NCBI GenBank assembly: GCA_903860985.1
Contig: CAIOSO010000039.1
Coordinates: forward strand, 1-36,471
Direction: 5' to 3'
Source: an uncultured Flavobacteriales bacterium
GTDB lineage: Bacteria; Bacteroidota; Bacteroidia; Flavobacteriales_D; Crocinitomicaceae
DNA length: 36,471 nucleotides
Numbering within the stretch: the first letter of the stretch is position 1; every line of letters begins with the position of its first letter. Shown here one piece after another: positions 16,652 through 25,797 of this stretch. Position numbers and translations under genes: made by a program. Below the pieces are notes generated by a model. The model was given only the letters and a program-made list of their open reading frames with translations. It did no database searches and had not been told where the DNA came from.

Positions 16652-17065
16652 ATGTATCCACCAGAATTAGTACAACCAATGAAAGACGACTTAACAAGTG
16701 TTGGGTTTGAACAAATGACAAATAGTGCAGAAGTAGACCAAGCAATTAACGAAACTAGCGGAACAATGTTAGTTGTTGTTAATTCTGTTTGTGGCTGTGC
16801 TGCTGGAAATATGCGTCCTGGAGTAAAGTTGTCCCTTCACCACGATAAATTCCCAAACAAATTAACCACTGTTTTTGCAGGTGTTGATACGGATGCAGTG
16901 GCGCAAGCGAGAAAATACTTCTTGCCTTATCCTCCATCTTCACCGTCCATTGCCTTATTCAAGGATGGTAAGTTAGTTCATTTCTTAGAGCGTCATCACA
17001 TCGAAGGCGGAAGTGCACAAATGATTGCTGCGAATCTTGCTGCAGCGTATGATGAGTTTTGTTAA
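16652..17065 (+). CDS. BrxA/BrxB-family bacilliredoxin
   Basis: 137 residues, the family's normal size. The defining CGC motif is at Cys47-Gly48-Cys49 (NSVCGCAAGNMRPG), followed by 'FAGVDTDAVAQARKYF', 'PPSSPSIALFKDGKLVHFLERHHIEG', all typical of YphP/YqiW proteins. In Firmicutes these remove bacillithiol from mixed disulfides on proteins; whether this organism makes bacillithiol cannot be seen here (no bsh genes in the window). The final TAA overlaps the next gene's ATG as TAATG, so the two are translated together. A -7 element just upstream suggests its own promoter. Confidence 0.92.
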   Translation: MYPPELVQPMKDDLTSVGFEQMTNSAEVDQAINETSGTMLVVVNSVCGCAAGNMRPGVKLSLHHDKFPNKLTTVFAGVDTDAVAQARKYFLPYPPSSPSIALFKDGKLVHFLERHHIEGGSAQMIAANLAAAYDEFC

Positions 17066-17385
17066 TGAAACGAATTTATCAATTAAATACCTGTGACAAT
17101 TGTCGCAAACTGTTAAAAGCATTTTCGGACACCTCCGACTATGAAATCATTGATATCAAAACACAGGGAATCGAAGCGAAAGACTTAGATTTCATGAAGG
17201 AATTAGCAGGGTCTTACGAGGCCCTGTTTTCCAAACGAGCAATTAAATACAAGAACTTAGGATTAAAAGATAAAAATCTTTCTGAAGCCGAAATGCGTCA
17301 ATTTATTATGGACGAATACACCTTTCTGAAGCGTCCAGTTCGTATAGATGGAAACAGCATTTTCATCGGAAAACTAGAAGCTTAA
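17065..17385 (+). CDS. ArsC/Spx-family thiol protein
   Basis: With ATG 17065 it has 106 residues. The fold family is shown by Cys10-Asp-Asn-Cys13 (NTCDNCRKLLK) near the N-terminus, 'SKRAIKYKNLGL' in the middle and 'FLKRPVRIDG' near the end, where ArsC-family proteins have the cis-Pro and Arg. The CxxC spacing is like Spx, but a Cys-x-x-Cys is also found in YffB-like members, and the arsenate-binding Arg set cannot be judged. Partner and substrate are unknown; arsenate reductase activity should not be assumed since no ars genes are present. It overlaps the bacilliredoxin gene by one base, pointing to a joint thiol-redox role. Its TAA overlaps the hemW stop in TTAA (17382-17385). Confidence 0.8.
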   Translation: MKRIYQLNTCDNCRKLLKAFSDTSDYEIIDIKTQGIEAKDLDFMKELAGSYEALFSKRAIKYKNLGLKDKNLSEAEMRQFIMDEYTFLKRPVRIDGNSIFIGKLEA

Positions 17386-18509
17386 TCCACACGAAAAAAA
17401 GAAGAGGCGATTCCGTCAGCCTGAAGTTTACCTTTTTCTGTTAACACAAAAGAAGCATCAGCTTCAATCATCCATTCCGACTTCACGTAAGAATCCATTA
17501 GCGTTAACTCGCTTGAACTCATTCCGCCCATTTCCAGGATGTTCTTCTTTAATATTCCCCATTTGGTGCGGAGTCCAGTGAGGAAATACTCATTCCATTT
17601 TTCGGATTCTGTCAATGTTTCCACCTCAAACCAATCTTGGTTTTTTCCTACTTGTTGGTAATATTTCGTGTTGTTCGCTACGTTCCATCTGCGCTGTTGG
17701 CCGTTAAACGAATGGGCACTCGGGCCAACGCCTAAATAAGGTGAAAAGTTCCAATAGGCAGAATTGTGTTTGGCGTATTTCTGACCCTTAGCGAAATTGG
17801 AAATTTCATATTGTTCGAATCCCGCATGAGCGAGTGTACTCACAAGTAATTCAAATTGTTCACTTTGTTGGTCCTCCGTTGGACGAGTCAACTTCCCCTT
17901 GGCCACAAAATCATTCAAGGCCGTTTTCGGTTCGATGGTCAAACAATAAGAAGAAATATGCTGAACATTCAAGGACATTGCGCGGTTCAAGTGTTCCGTC
18001 CATTGTTCATTGGATAAACCAGGTAAACCATAAATGAGATCGATGCTAATGTTGGTGAATCCGAGGTTTTGAGCGAGACGAACAGCATCCGTTCCTTGTT
18101 CGAGGGTATGAGAACGATTCATCCAACTCAAGTCACTTTGTTGAAAGGACTGAAGTCCTATGCTTAAGCGATTAATCCCGAGTTTATTCCACGCTAATAA
18201 ATTCGCTTCGTGCGCATCTTCAGGATTCACTTCGAACGTTATTTCCGCAGCAGGCGAAAGCTGGTAGTTTTCATGAATGCATGCTAAGATTTGTGTCAGC
18301 TCATCAATGCTGAGTAGGCTTGGAGTTCCACCGCCAAAATAAATCGTTTCGATGGATTCCGAATTCAATTCATCTTTCCGCAAGACCAATTCCAAGCAGA
18401 TAGCCGAAATCAGATCCTGGCGATACTTCGAAAAGGTTGTTGAAAAATGAAAATCACAATACGAACACCGCTTTTTACAAAAAGGAATGTGCACATAAAT
18501 TCCTGCCAT
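17382..18509 (-). CDS. hemW: Radical SAM heme chaperone HemW-like protein
   Basis: 375 residues. The radical SAM cluster motif is Cys11-x3-Cys15-x2-Cys18 (FCKKRCSYCDF), with 'YFGGGTPSLL' (SAM-binding GG motif) and 'NPEDAHEANLLAWNKLGINRLSIGLQSF'. The length and the lack of the extra N-terminal segment and coproporphyrinogen-specific residues fit HemW (a heme-binding chaperone) rather than HemN. Older annotation calls this family 'oxygen-independent coproporphyrinogen III oxidase'. Start ATG 18509 is backed by a full AGGAGG 8 bases upstream. It follows the T9SS protease by 12 bases on the same strand. Confidence 0.92.
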   Translation of the reverse strand: MAGIYVHIPFCKKRCSYCDFHFSTTFSKYRQDLISAICLELVLRKDELNSESIETIYFGGGTPSLLSIDELTQILACIHENYQLSPAAEITFEVNPEDAHEANLLAWNKLGINRLSIGLQSFQQSDLSWMNRSHTLEQGTDAVRLAQNLGFTNISIDLIYGLPGLSNEQWTEHLNRAMSLNVQHISSYCLTIEPKTALNDFVAKGKLTRPTEDQQSEQFELLVSTLAHAGFEQYEISNFAKGQKYAKHNSAYWNFSPYLGVGPSAHSFNGQQRRWNVANNTKYYQQVGKNQDWFEVETLTESEKWNEYFLTGLRTKWGILKKNILEMGGMSSSELTLMDSYVKSEWMIEADASFVLTEKGKLQADGIASSFFRVD

Positions 18510-18517
18510 TCCTGTCG

Positions 18518-18523
18518 CCTCCT
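18518..18523 (-). promoter_or_regulatory. Strong Shine-Dalgarno sequence of hemW
   Basis: AGGAGG on the minus strand, 8 bases before the hemW ATG, overlaps the stop codon of the upstream protease gene (TAGGAGG). Such a perfect site stands out because most genes in this window have none. Confidence 0.75.
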
Positions 18524-20855
18524 AGTGTTTAATAAATGTCTTCGTGGACGTTGATCCATTCGCAAAATTCACTTTCACAAAATAGGTCCCATTGGACAAA
18601 GACTCAGTTGTCAGGTTTCCTATGTTGTTTTGGATGGTTTGACGCAAAATAGTTTTGCCGTACAAATCAAGAATCACCAATTCCGTTGCTTGACCGTGTT
18701 GAACAGCTACGCTTAAGTTTCCTTTTGTCGGATTCGGATAAACATTCCATTGCATGAGTCCAAGTTCTTCTACTCCTGAATTATCTGTGTTTTTAATGAT
18801 GTCTGATGCCTGAGCGCCGAAATCCGCAGCTGAAAGCGTATACAATACCGCAGCAGCATTATCCAATAAGGTTAAATTACCATCGACGTTCGCGCCGCCC
18901 CATTGTGATGCTCCTACACCGTCTCCATAATAATCATAAATCGTAAACGTATAACAATCGGTAAGCGAAATTGGAATGTCATAGTTATACGTAGTATTTC
19001 CAGCTAAAGGAGCGGTAGGATCTGTAGGCGCAGGACTGTTTCCCGTTCCATAATTTCCAACGAAGCTTTCATTCCCTTCAGACCATACAACTGTACCATT
19101 GCTCGCAGTTAATTCCATGTATGTTTCATCTGGATAGTTGTCCGTCAATAATGTGACTTTTAATAATCCTAAGGTTTGATCAATCGGATCAACCGTTAAG
19201 GAGCTATTGGCAACATCGTTTATGGCATTCTCGTCAATTCCTGCATTCGGATTTGAAACACTCGCATTAAACGTATGGTTTCCAGGTATCAAATTGATTG
19301 CTGGCAAGGTAATTAATGCTGTTTGCCATTGTGCTAAAGAACCGCTCCAATTATAGATTTGATTCGCTCCGCCATCAATGGAATACGTCACAACAGCCGA
19401 TGTAAGCACACTGGTTCCGGAATTTGCAATCGTTACTTTTGGCGTATAGTTTGTTCCGCAAAAAGCCGTTGCTTCCAAAACTGGACTTGAAAGACCCGCA
19501 TCTAATTGCGCAACTGTTGCATTGGCAGGGTCAAATCCATCAATGAATTGCGCTCCAGTATTATTCGGATCTAACCAACATTTCAATTGATTGGTCGTGT
19601 TACTTCCTACTGGCTCCCAGGATACACTTACTTTTCCGTATTCATCAGATAGATTGGCTGCACCACAAGCAGATGCACCACCATGAAGTTGACCAATAAT
19701 TCGGTGATTCTGATCAAACAATGGAGAGCCTGAAGAACCTCCTTCAGTTACGCCACTATCCCAGTGAGTTACGCCCCAGTGACTATTTGCTGGACAAGTT
19801 CCAAACGTTGTTGAAATCAATGGGTCATTTTCTAAGGAGATTTTTTTAATGTCTCCAGATGGATGATGTATTCCTACCGCAGAAGTTGGCGTGTTGCCAG
19901 AGTGGTCCCAACCAGAAAAATAAGGGGTATAAGACGCCGGTACAGTTCCTGCTGTAAGTCCACCAGTGATTTCCACTAAACAGAAATCAGAAGCTGTTGC
20001 GCGAGCACGAAGTACTGCTCCAGACATAGATTGAAACGTTGGGGATGCTGCTGGATTATTACAATCTGGAGATTGCCATTGAAATCGGAAAATCCAAGAT
20101 GCAGGATTGCTGTAACAATGGTCAGCTGTTAGCACATATGGTTTTCCATCATTTAAAGTATTGTTGATTAAAGAACCTGAACAAAAGCCACTGCTTCCAG
20201 AAACTAACATCACCGCACCATTGCGTTGTTGTGTCCAAGGTAGCCCCTCTGAACAATTCACATTTCTATTACAAGAGCCCGAACTTCCAAAGGCTTTCAA
20301 TTGAAATTCCGCTGCTGTTCTATAACCATGCGTAACAACACCAATTTGCACATGTCCTTGTGCATTGTTTTTAGGAACAAAATACTCCACAATAGAAGTA
20401 TTTCCAGGTACTAATTCTGTCCCCAATTGTCCTTCATATAAATGATTCGCTGTAAAATTTCCGAGAATAAAATCCTTTTCAGGGTTGAATATATACAACT
20501 GATTTCCAGCAGGAATGACCGTATGGTCAAATGTTAAATTAATGCTTAAGGCATTTTCACATTGCACCACTAAATGCCAAATTCGGTCTCCATTTGGAAG
20601 GGTGGTCCACGTACCTGTATTCTCCGTATTCAGGTTGGTGTAGTTATTCCACCCAAAACGCCAAGGAGCAGTTCCGGTTCCATCGACTAATTCATCTTCT
20701 GCTCTTAAGGCTTGAATATCCGGTTGCGTAAAATTGATTTTTGTCAATTCCTTCAGATCAATTGACGTTTTATAGGCTTTTTTTTCTCCGTCTCCTTGTT
20801 GGGAGAATCCATTAAAAGCGATTATTGCGAATAATAAGGTAAGCGTTGATTTCAT
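18522..20855 (-). CDS. Secreted trypsin-like serine protease (lysyl-endopeptidase type) with T9SS sorting domain
   Basis: 777 residues. A signal peptide (MKSTLTLLFAIIAFNGFSQ) is followed by a pro-region of about 200 residues. The chymotrypsin-fold domain has all three catalytic residues in family context: His246 in LTADHC, Asp290 in ASDFCLVEI, Ser375 in GGSSGSP. The arrangement and many Cys residues resemble Achromobacter lysyl endopeptidase, so cleavage after Lys is possible but not shown. Then come a CARDB-like beta domain (about 470-580) and a segment with 'DYYGDGVGAS', and finally a T9SS sorting domain from about residue 700 ('WNVYPNPTKGNLSVAV' ... 'STKTFIKH'). It probably acts outside the cell in protein degradation. 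The redoxin gene lies 8 bases upstream on the same strand. Confidence 0.9.
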   Translation of the reverse strand: MKSTLTLLFAIIAFNGFSQQGDGEKKAYKTSIDLKELTKINFTQPDIQALRAEDELVDGTGTAPWRFGWNNYTNLNTENTGTWTTLPNGDRIWHLVVQCENALSINLTFDHTVIPAGNQLYIFNPEKDFILGNFTANHLYEGQLGTELVPGNTSIVEYFVPKNNAQGHVQIGVVTHGYRTAAEFQLKAFGSSGSCNRNVNCSEGLPWTQQRNGAVMLVSGSSGFCSGSLINNTLNDGKPYVLTADHCYSNPASWIFRFQWQSPDCNNPAASPTFQSMSGAVLRARATASDFCLVEITGGLTAGTVPASYTPYFSGWDHSGNTPTSAVGIHHPSGDIKKISLENDPLISTTFGTCPANSHWGVTHWDSGVTEGGSSGSPLFDQNHRIIGQLHGGASACGAANLSDEYGKVSVSWEPVGSNTTNQLKCWLDPNNTGAQFIDGFDPANATVAQLDAGLSSPVLEATAFCGTNYTPKVTIANSGTSVLTSAVVTYSIDGGANQIYNWSGSLAQWQTALITLPAINLIPGNHTFNASVSNPNAGIDENAINDVANSSLTVDPIDQTLGLLKVTLLTDNYPDETYMELTASNGTVVWSEGNESFVGNYGTGNSPAPTDPTAPLAGNTTYNYDIPISLTDCYTFTIYDYYGDGVGASQWGGANVDGNLTLLDNAAAVLYTLSAADFGAQASDIIKNTDNSGVEELGLMQWNVYPNPTKGNLSVAVQHGQATELVILDLYGKTILRQTIQNNIGNLTTESLSNGTYFVKVNFANGSTSTKTFIKH

Positions 20856-20863
20856 CGTTAATA

Positions 20864-21478
20864 TTAATTTGTGATACGTTTAATCCCACATCCTTTAGGT
20901 GCAGTTGAGTCCATTTTTATTTTCTTTTGAGCAGCTAGTTGTTGCATAGCATCCACTAGGTAAGGCACATCTTCTTTTCGTTGTTTATCCCAAAGGTTAT
21001 CGATAGAACCCATGTACACCAACTCCATTTTTGCATTTAGAAGAAATACGTGAGGCGTCGTTTTCGCACCAAAAATATTTGCCATTGTTGAATTGACATC
21101 CACTAAATATGGCATTTTATAGTGCTGTGCTTCTGCATGTTTCAACATTTCTTCGTAAGAATCAGCACCTGTTCGTTTTCCTTCGTTTGAATTCACCAAG
21201 ATCATTCCGATATTCAAGCTTTCAGCCAAATCGTAAAGTGTATTGTATTGTCTTTCCCATCCTGGAAAATCTTCGGTTCCAACAACGAATGGACAGGTAT
21301 TACACGAGAAAACAACCAGTATCCCGTTTGCTTTTTTTGAATCATTCACGGAGGTCGTTTCCCCGATGGTGCTTTGAAGTTGATCATCTAACATCACCGG
21401 TACGGCGCCCAATTTCAGTTGAGCGTTTAAAGATATTACACAAAACAGACTGAATAGAACGGAGAGTGTTTTTTTCAT
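20864..21478 (-). CDS. Exported thioredoxin-like/redoxin protein
   Basis: 204 residues with a signal peptide (MKKTLSVLFSLFCVISLNAQ). The thioredoxin fold is shown by 'ILVVFSCNTCPFVVGTE' with Cys59-x-x-Cys62 and 'AKTTPHVFLLNAKMELVYMG', which includes the cis-Pro (TPH). This is the AhpC/TSA-redoxin subgroup common in Bacteroidota (CxTCP rather than CGPC). It probably works in the periplasm on disulfides or peroxides. It lies 8 bases upstream of the T9SS protease, whose mature part has several cysteines, so a disulfide-forming partnership is conceivable (inference). A 7-of-8 match to the -7 element (TAACTTTC) is at 21505-21498, 19 bases before the start. Confidence 0.88.
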   Translation of the reverse strand: MKKTLSVLFSLFCVISLNAQLKLGAVPVMLDDQLQSTIGETTSVNDSKKANGILVVFSCNTCPFVVGTEDFPGWERQYNTLYDLAESLNIGMILVNSNEGKRTGADSYEEMLKHAEAQHYKMPYLVDVNSTMANIFGAKTTPHVFLLNAKMELVYMGSIDNLWDKQRKEDVPYLVDAMQQLAAQKKIKMDSTAPKGCGIKRITN

Positions 21479-21560
21479 AAGAATAAGATTTAAAAGAGAA
21501 AGTTACGATTTTTCTTTTATTTAGCGCATCGATTGAAATAAAAACCTGCCTTACATGTTG

Positions 21561-21568
21561 TATATTTG
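21561..21568 (+). promoter_or_regulatory. Bacteroidota -7 promoter element for udk
   Basis: TATATTTG matches TAnnTTTG and ends 15 bases before the udk ATG. An AAGGAG Shine-Dalgarno-like site (21570-21575) lies between the two, 8 bases before the ATG. A TTG at 21533-21535 is too far (25 bases) to be an ideal -33 element. Confidence 0.55.
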
Positions 21569-21583
21569 TAAGGAGTATCGTGC

Positions 21584-22219
21584 ATGAAAAAGAAACCATT
21601 TGTTGTTGGAATATGTGGAGGTAGTGGTTCGGGTAAAACCACATTGCTTAGAAGATTGTCAGAATCTTTCGGGGGAATAACTCCTTCCGTATTTTCAATG
21701 GATAATTATTACCATCCGCTTGACATGCAATCCATAGATTCCAACGGGAAAGTGAATTTTGACTTACCTACCGCGTTAGACCAGCACAAATTGGAGGAAG
21801 ACCTTCATGCATTAGTTGCCGGAAATCCAATAGAAGTAAAAGAATATTTTTTCAATGCGCCTCCCAATAAGAACGTTTTATTGACCATTCAGCCGAGCGA
21901 GGTAATTATTGTGGAAGGACTATTTTTATTTCATTATCAAAAAGTATTTGACACGCTTGGCTTCAGTATTTTCGTAGATGTTGATCACGAAACACAACTA
22001 GATCGACGCATCTACCGAGATCAAGAAACCCGCGGTTATAAAAGGTCGGAGATTATCTATCAATGGGATCACCATGTTCTTCCGTGTTATCAAAATTACA
22101 TTGAGCCATACAAAGAACAAGCTCATTTTATTTTTAGAAATGATCATCGTGCTGACGAAGATTTTGTACACTTATTTCACGCGCTTTCTGGCTTGACAAA
22201 AATGGAGCTGCAAACATGA
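21584..22219 (+). CDS. udk: Uridine kinase family protein
   Basis: Phosphorylates uridine (and cytidine) for pyrimidine salvage in the cytoplasm. 211 residues. P-loop GGSGSGKT at residues 12-19, followed by 'SMDNYYHPLDMQSID' (the nucleoside-binding DxYY/H motif), 'FDLPTALDQHKL', 'IIVEGLFLF' (Walker B) and 'DRRIYRDQETRGY' (the mobile lid). These match uridine kinase better than phosphoribulokinase. The TGA overlaps the next gene's ATG (ATGA), so translation of the downstream kinase is probably coupled. Confidence 0.92.
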   Translation: MKKKPFVVGICGGSGSGKTTLLRRLSESFGGITPSVFSMDNYYHPLDMQSIDSNGKVNFDLPTALDQHKLEEDLHALVAGNPIEVKEYFFNAPPNKNVLLTIQPSEVIIVEGLFLFHYQKVFDTLGFSIFVDVDHETQLDRRIYRDQETRGYKRSEIIYQWDHHVLPCYQNYIEPYKEQAHFIFRNDHRADEDFVHLFHALSGLTKMELQT

Positions 22220-25200
22220 AAAAATGGGTGCACATAACCCTGAATATCAAGTATTTTATACTTGCTATTGGCTCGTTTAGTGTACTGTTCTTTCAGTTAT
22301 TTAATCTTGAAAAAGAACAAAAATTACCTCATAAAAAGATTCAGGAACTTTTTCTTCAGCAAGAACGAAAAATAAAACAAGTTGCACCGGAGGCCTTGCA
22401 TTATTTTCAGCGAAATGGATCAATTTCAGTCGAAGAAAAATGTCAAGTACACATTTATCAACAAGATCGCTTAGTTAAGTGGAACACGAATAAAGTGCCT
22501 GTTTCCAATTTTTCCAGCATTCAATTCCCCGCCCGTGGACTTATTCAACTTCAAAATGGATGGTATTACGGGGAGTTGTATAAAGAAGGTGGCTATGTCT
22601 GTTGTGCCTCCTTTTGTATTGCACAAGAATACCCTTATTCAAATGAGTTCATTGAATCTCATCCCAATCCCATTTTTGGTAGAACAAAATTCAGTATTTC
22701 CCTGGACATTAATCATGGATTTCCCATTTACAATGCCAAGAAGCACTATTGCTTTTCCATGATTCCTGTTGATCATTCTTCCGAGCCAGCGCCCTGGTTT
22801 ATTTTGCCGCTTTTTTTAGTTGGTCTTATTTCCTTGCTTTATGGTGTTTTTAAACAAATAGAAGCTCATCAAATCGGAAGGTGGTATATGGTTTCGGGAC
22901 TCTTGGTCGTGCGGATTATTCTATATGAAGTGCCGCTAGACCAACTTTTTGAGGAGGCCTCCTTTCACTCAGCCGAGCTTTTTGCATACAACGAATGGTT
23001 TCCAAGTTTTTTGGATTTTTGCATCAATAGCATCTTCATTTCCTTTGGATTTTTAACCATTTTCAAATCTTTCAAAGCAACGAAAAACTTCTTTTTTCTT
23101 TGGGTTCAGTTTGTAGCCATTTATGGAGTTTGGTTATCTATTGTCTATTTGATCAAGATGGTGGTATTACATTCGAGCATTCCTGTCAATTTCAACCAAT
23201 TTTTTGCTTTAAACACAGATTCTTTTGTCTTTTTTGGCGTCATTGGATTGTGCTTCCTGTGTTTCCAAAAAATCATTTTTGGACTGGTTGAAAGCCTATA
23301 CGAACAACAAATGAGCAACACCCTACTCTTAATTGGGTCTATCGTTCTTCTATTCGTTTTTTGGACTGTCGCTGGAACGAGTGATTTTTCTTACTTCACG
23401 ATGCTTATTCCCTTTGTGATTTTATTTGTCAATCTATTGTTTTACCGAAAAAAGGACTCTATTCAACAATTCTCCTTTCAATTGGTGTTATTGTGCCTTT
23501 TTTCCTTGGTTTTTGTTCATGAGTTAATTGGTAAAAACGAGCAAAAGGATGTGGAAAACAGAGCTATTTACGCCAAAAAAATAGCCACCGAAAGAGACGT
23601 TAATTTAGAACTTGAGTATTCAGAGCTCCGAGAAAAACTCCTGTCCGACCGTATTTTTCAACAGTTTTCCACCAAGCTACCTACCAGCATTGAAATTGGC
23701 ACATTAAATGCCATTTTAGAAAAAAGGTATTTTCACGGAATCTGGGACGGGTATGATGTAGCGCTAGATGTATTCGACGCTAGAGGAATTTCGTTTTTCA
23801 CTCAGGACACCTCATCCTTTGATCAGATCAGCGAATTGATTTCCTTGCATGGACAACGATCAGATATTGATTCTTCGATCTTTTTCTTGCCAAACGAAGA
23901 GGAGGGCTTGTCCTATGTTATCTTACAAAACATTCGCTTGGACAAGGATTCCATATTTCTGGGACTGCGCTTAAAATCGAAGAGGATTCCAGAAGAAATT
24001 GGTTTCCCGAGGTTACTCATTTCGGATAAAGCCAACGTGATTCGAGATTTAGAGGAGTATTCGATTGCTAAATATGCGGAGGGACACTTGATACATCAAT
24101 CGGGGGCCTTCAATTATCCCGTTTCTATTTATTCGCTTCTTCCCAGCAACAAGGTGGAGGGCTCATTCTCCCAGGAAGGATTCCATCATTATTTCTATCG
24201 GAAATCCAATCAAAATGCCATCGTTATCTCCATCATGTCTAAGAGTTGGTTTGATTATATTACTTCCTTTGCGTATATCTTTTGTTTTTTGGGGATATTA
24301 ATGGTGCTGATTTTCCTCATCAATGGAAGAGCAGTTTTTAGAGGGGTGGATTTATCCTTCGCCTTTAAAATACAAATTGCCTTTGTACTCGTATTGGTGC
24401 TCTCCTTGCTGTTATATGGTGTTGGAAGCGGAATTTTTGTCGGAAAACAATACGAAGATTTTACTCGTTCGAATATTCAAGATAAGCTTAGTTCCATTCA
24501 AGAAGAATTAAGGTCAAAGGTTGCCAAAAACACTTCTTTAACGATTGCGAAAGACCGTCTGTATTTACAAAATACACTCCGAAAAATATCCGCTATTTTT
24601 CACACGGATTTAAATGTTTATGACAGCAAGGGGCTACTTGTTGCTAGTTCGAGACCTAAGATTTTTGATCTTGGACTCATCAGTGAACAAATGAATCCAG
24701 TTGCATTAATGGAGCTTCAAGTAAAAAACAAGAGTGCCTTTTCTCATTCAGAAGACATCGGGAAATTATCTTTTATTTCTTCCTACCTCCCCATTTACAA
24801 TGAAAAACGGAAAGAAATTGGCTATGTCAACTTGCAGCACTTTGGACAACAACAGGAATACGAGCATCAAATTGAAACCTTTGTTACTTCCATTATCAAT
24901 GTCTTTATTTTACTGCTCGCGCTTTCCGTCATCATAGGGCTCCTCGTTTCGAATTGGCTCATAGAGCCACTCATCATGTTGAAAAAGCATATGTCAAGCA
25001 TCCAATTTGGAAAAGAAAATAAACACATTAAATACCAGCAGAAAGATGAAATTGGCGCCATCGTTCAAGCGTACAATGACAAATTAGATGAACTTAAGAT
25101 TGCCGCACAACGATTGGCCTCTACCGAACGAGAAATGGCATGGAGAGAGATGGCGCAACAAATTGCCCATGAAATCAAGAATCCATTGACTCCCATGAAA

Positions 25201-25797
25201 TTAAGTATACAGCACCTCTTGCGGAGTTATGACCCAAAGAATAAAGAGGGGGAGCAGCAATTGAACCGGGTACTAGCCTCCATCATTGAACAAATCGATG
25301 GACTCACCAGAATGGCCAACGAATTTTCCAACTTCGCGAAAATGCCAGAACCGATTTTACAGCGCGAAAACATGGTGGACATCGTCGGGAAAGTAGTTTC
25401 CCTTTACGAAAATGAAGATCAGATTAAGCTGGAATTTCATCCTGAATCAAGAGCTATTATGGTCAATGTAGACCGCAATTTATGGATTCAGGTCTTGGTG
25501 AATTTATTGCAAAATGCACAGCAAGCTTTGGCCGGTATACCCAATGGGAAAATACGGATTCAGCTTAGTACAGAAAATCCCTTTTGCTTGATTGAAATTT
25601 CGGATAATGGCTGTGGTATTTCAAGCGAAGAATCCTTCCGCATTTTCACACCACATTTCACGACCAAGTCATCCGGTAGTGGCATCGGACTTTCTTTAGT
25701 GAAACAAATCGTTGAAAAACATGGGGGAATAATTTCTTTTGAATCCAAAGAAAATGAAGGGACAACATTCCGCATAGAGCTGCCAATGATTGACTAA
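22216..25797 (+). CDS. Large multi-pass sensor histidine kinase (NtrY-like core)
   Basis: 1193 residues. Membrane helices: one at about 12-30, a cluster of about eight between 190 and 430, further ones near 680-700 and 715-740, and one near 890-915 before the HAMP domain (about 915-960). The soluble segments between (about 440-670 and 745-885) are probably extracytoplasmic sensors. HisKA: phospho-acceptor His985 in 'IAHEIKNPLTPMKLSIQHLLRSY'. HATPase c: N-box 'LVNLLQNAQQAL', G1 'ISDNGCGIS', G2 'GSGIGLSLVKQIV'. The double insertion of membrane bundle plus HAMP and the HEIKNPLTPMKLS motif resemble NtrY-like kinases. No response regulator gene is adjacent, so the partner is unknown. It overlaps udk by 4 bases, and its TAA overlaps the TonB-domain gene's stop. 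Confidence 0.88.
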   Translation: MKKWVHITLNIKYFILAIGSFSVLFFQLFNLEKEQKLPHKKIQELFLQQERKIKQVAPEALHYFQRNGSISVEEKCQVHIYQQDRLVKWNTNKVPVSNFSSIQFPARGLIQLQNGWYYGELYKEGGYVCCASFCIAQEYPYSNEFIESHPNPIFGRTKFSISLDINHGFPIYNAKKHYCFSMIPVDHSSEPAPWFILPLFLVGLISLLYGVFKQIEAHQIGRWYMVSGLLVVRIILYEVPLDQLFEEASFHSAELFAYNEWFPSFLDFCINSIFISFGFLTIFKSFKATKNFFFLWVQFVAIYGVWLSIVYLIKMVVLHSSIPVNFNQFFALNTDSFVFFGVIGLCFLCFQKIIFGLVESLYEQQMSNTLLLIGSIVLLFVFWTVAGTSDFSYFTMLIPFVILFVNLLFYRKKDSIQQFSFQLVLLCLFSLVFVHELIGKNEQKDVENRAIYAKKIATERDVNLELEYSELREKLLSDRIFQQFSTKLPTSIEIGTLNAILEKRYFHGIWDGYDVALDVFDARGISFFTQDTSSFDQISELISLHGQRSDIDSSIFFLPNEEEGLSYVILQNIRLDKDSIFLGLRLKSKRIPEEIGFPRLLISDKANVIRDLEEYSIAKYAEGHLIHQSGAFNYPVSIYSLLPSNKVEGSFSQEGFHHYFYRKSNQNAIVISIMSKSWFDYITSFAYIFCFLGILMVLIFLINGRAVFRGVDLSFAFKIQIAFVLVLVLSLLLYGVGSGIFVGKQYEDFTRSNIQDKLSSIQEELRSKVAKNTSLTIAKDRLYLQNTLRKISAIFHTDLNVYDSKGLLVASSRPKIFDLGLISEQMNPVALMELQVKNKSAFSHSEDIGKLSFISSYLPIYNEKRKEIGYVNLQHFGQQQEYEHQIETFVTSIINVFILLLALSVIIGLLVSNWLIEPLIMLKKHMSSIQFGKENKHIKYQQKDEIGAIVQAYNDKLDELKIAAQRLASTEREMAWREMAQQIAHEIKNPLTPMKLSIQHLLRSYDPKNKEGEQQLNRVLASIIEQIDGLTRMANEFSNFAKMPEPILQRENMVDIVGKVVSLYENEDQIKLEFHPESRAIMVNVDRNLWIQVLVNLLQNAQQALAGIPNGKIRIQLSTENPFCLIEISDNGCGISSEESFRIFTPHFTTKSSGSGIGLSLVKQIVEKHGGIISFESKENEGTTFRIELPMID

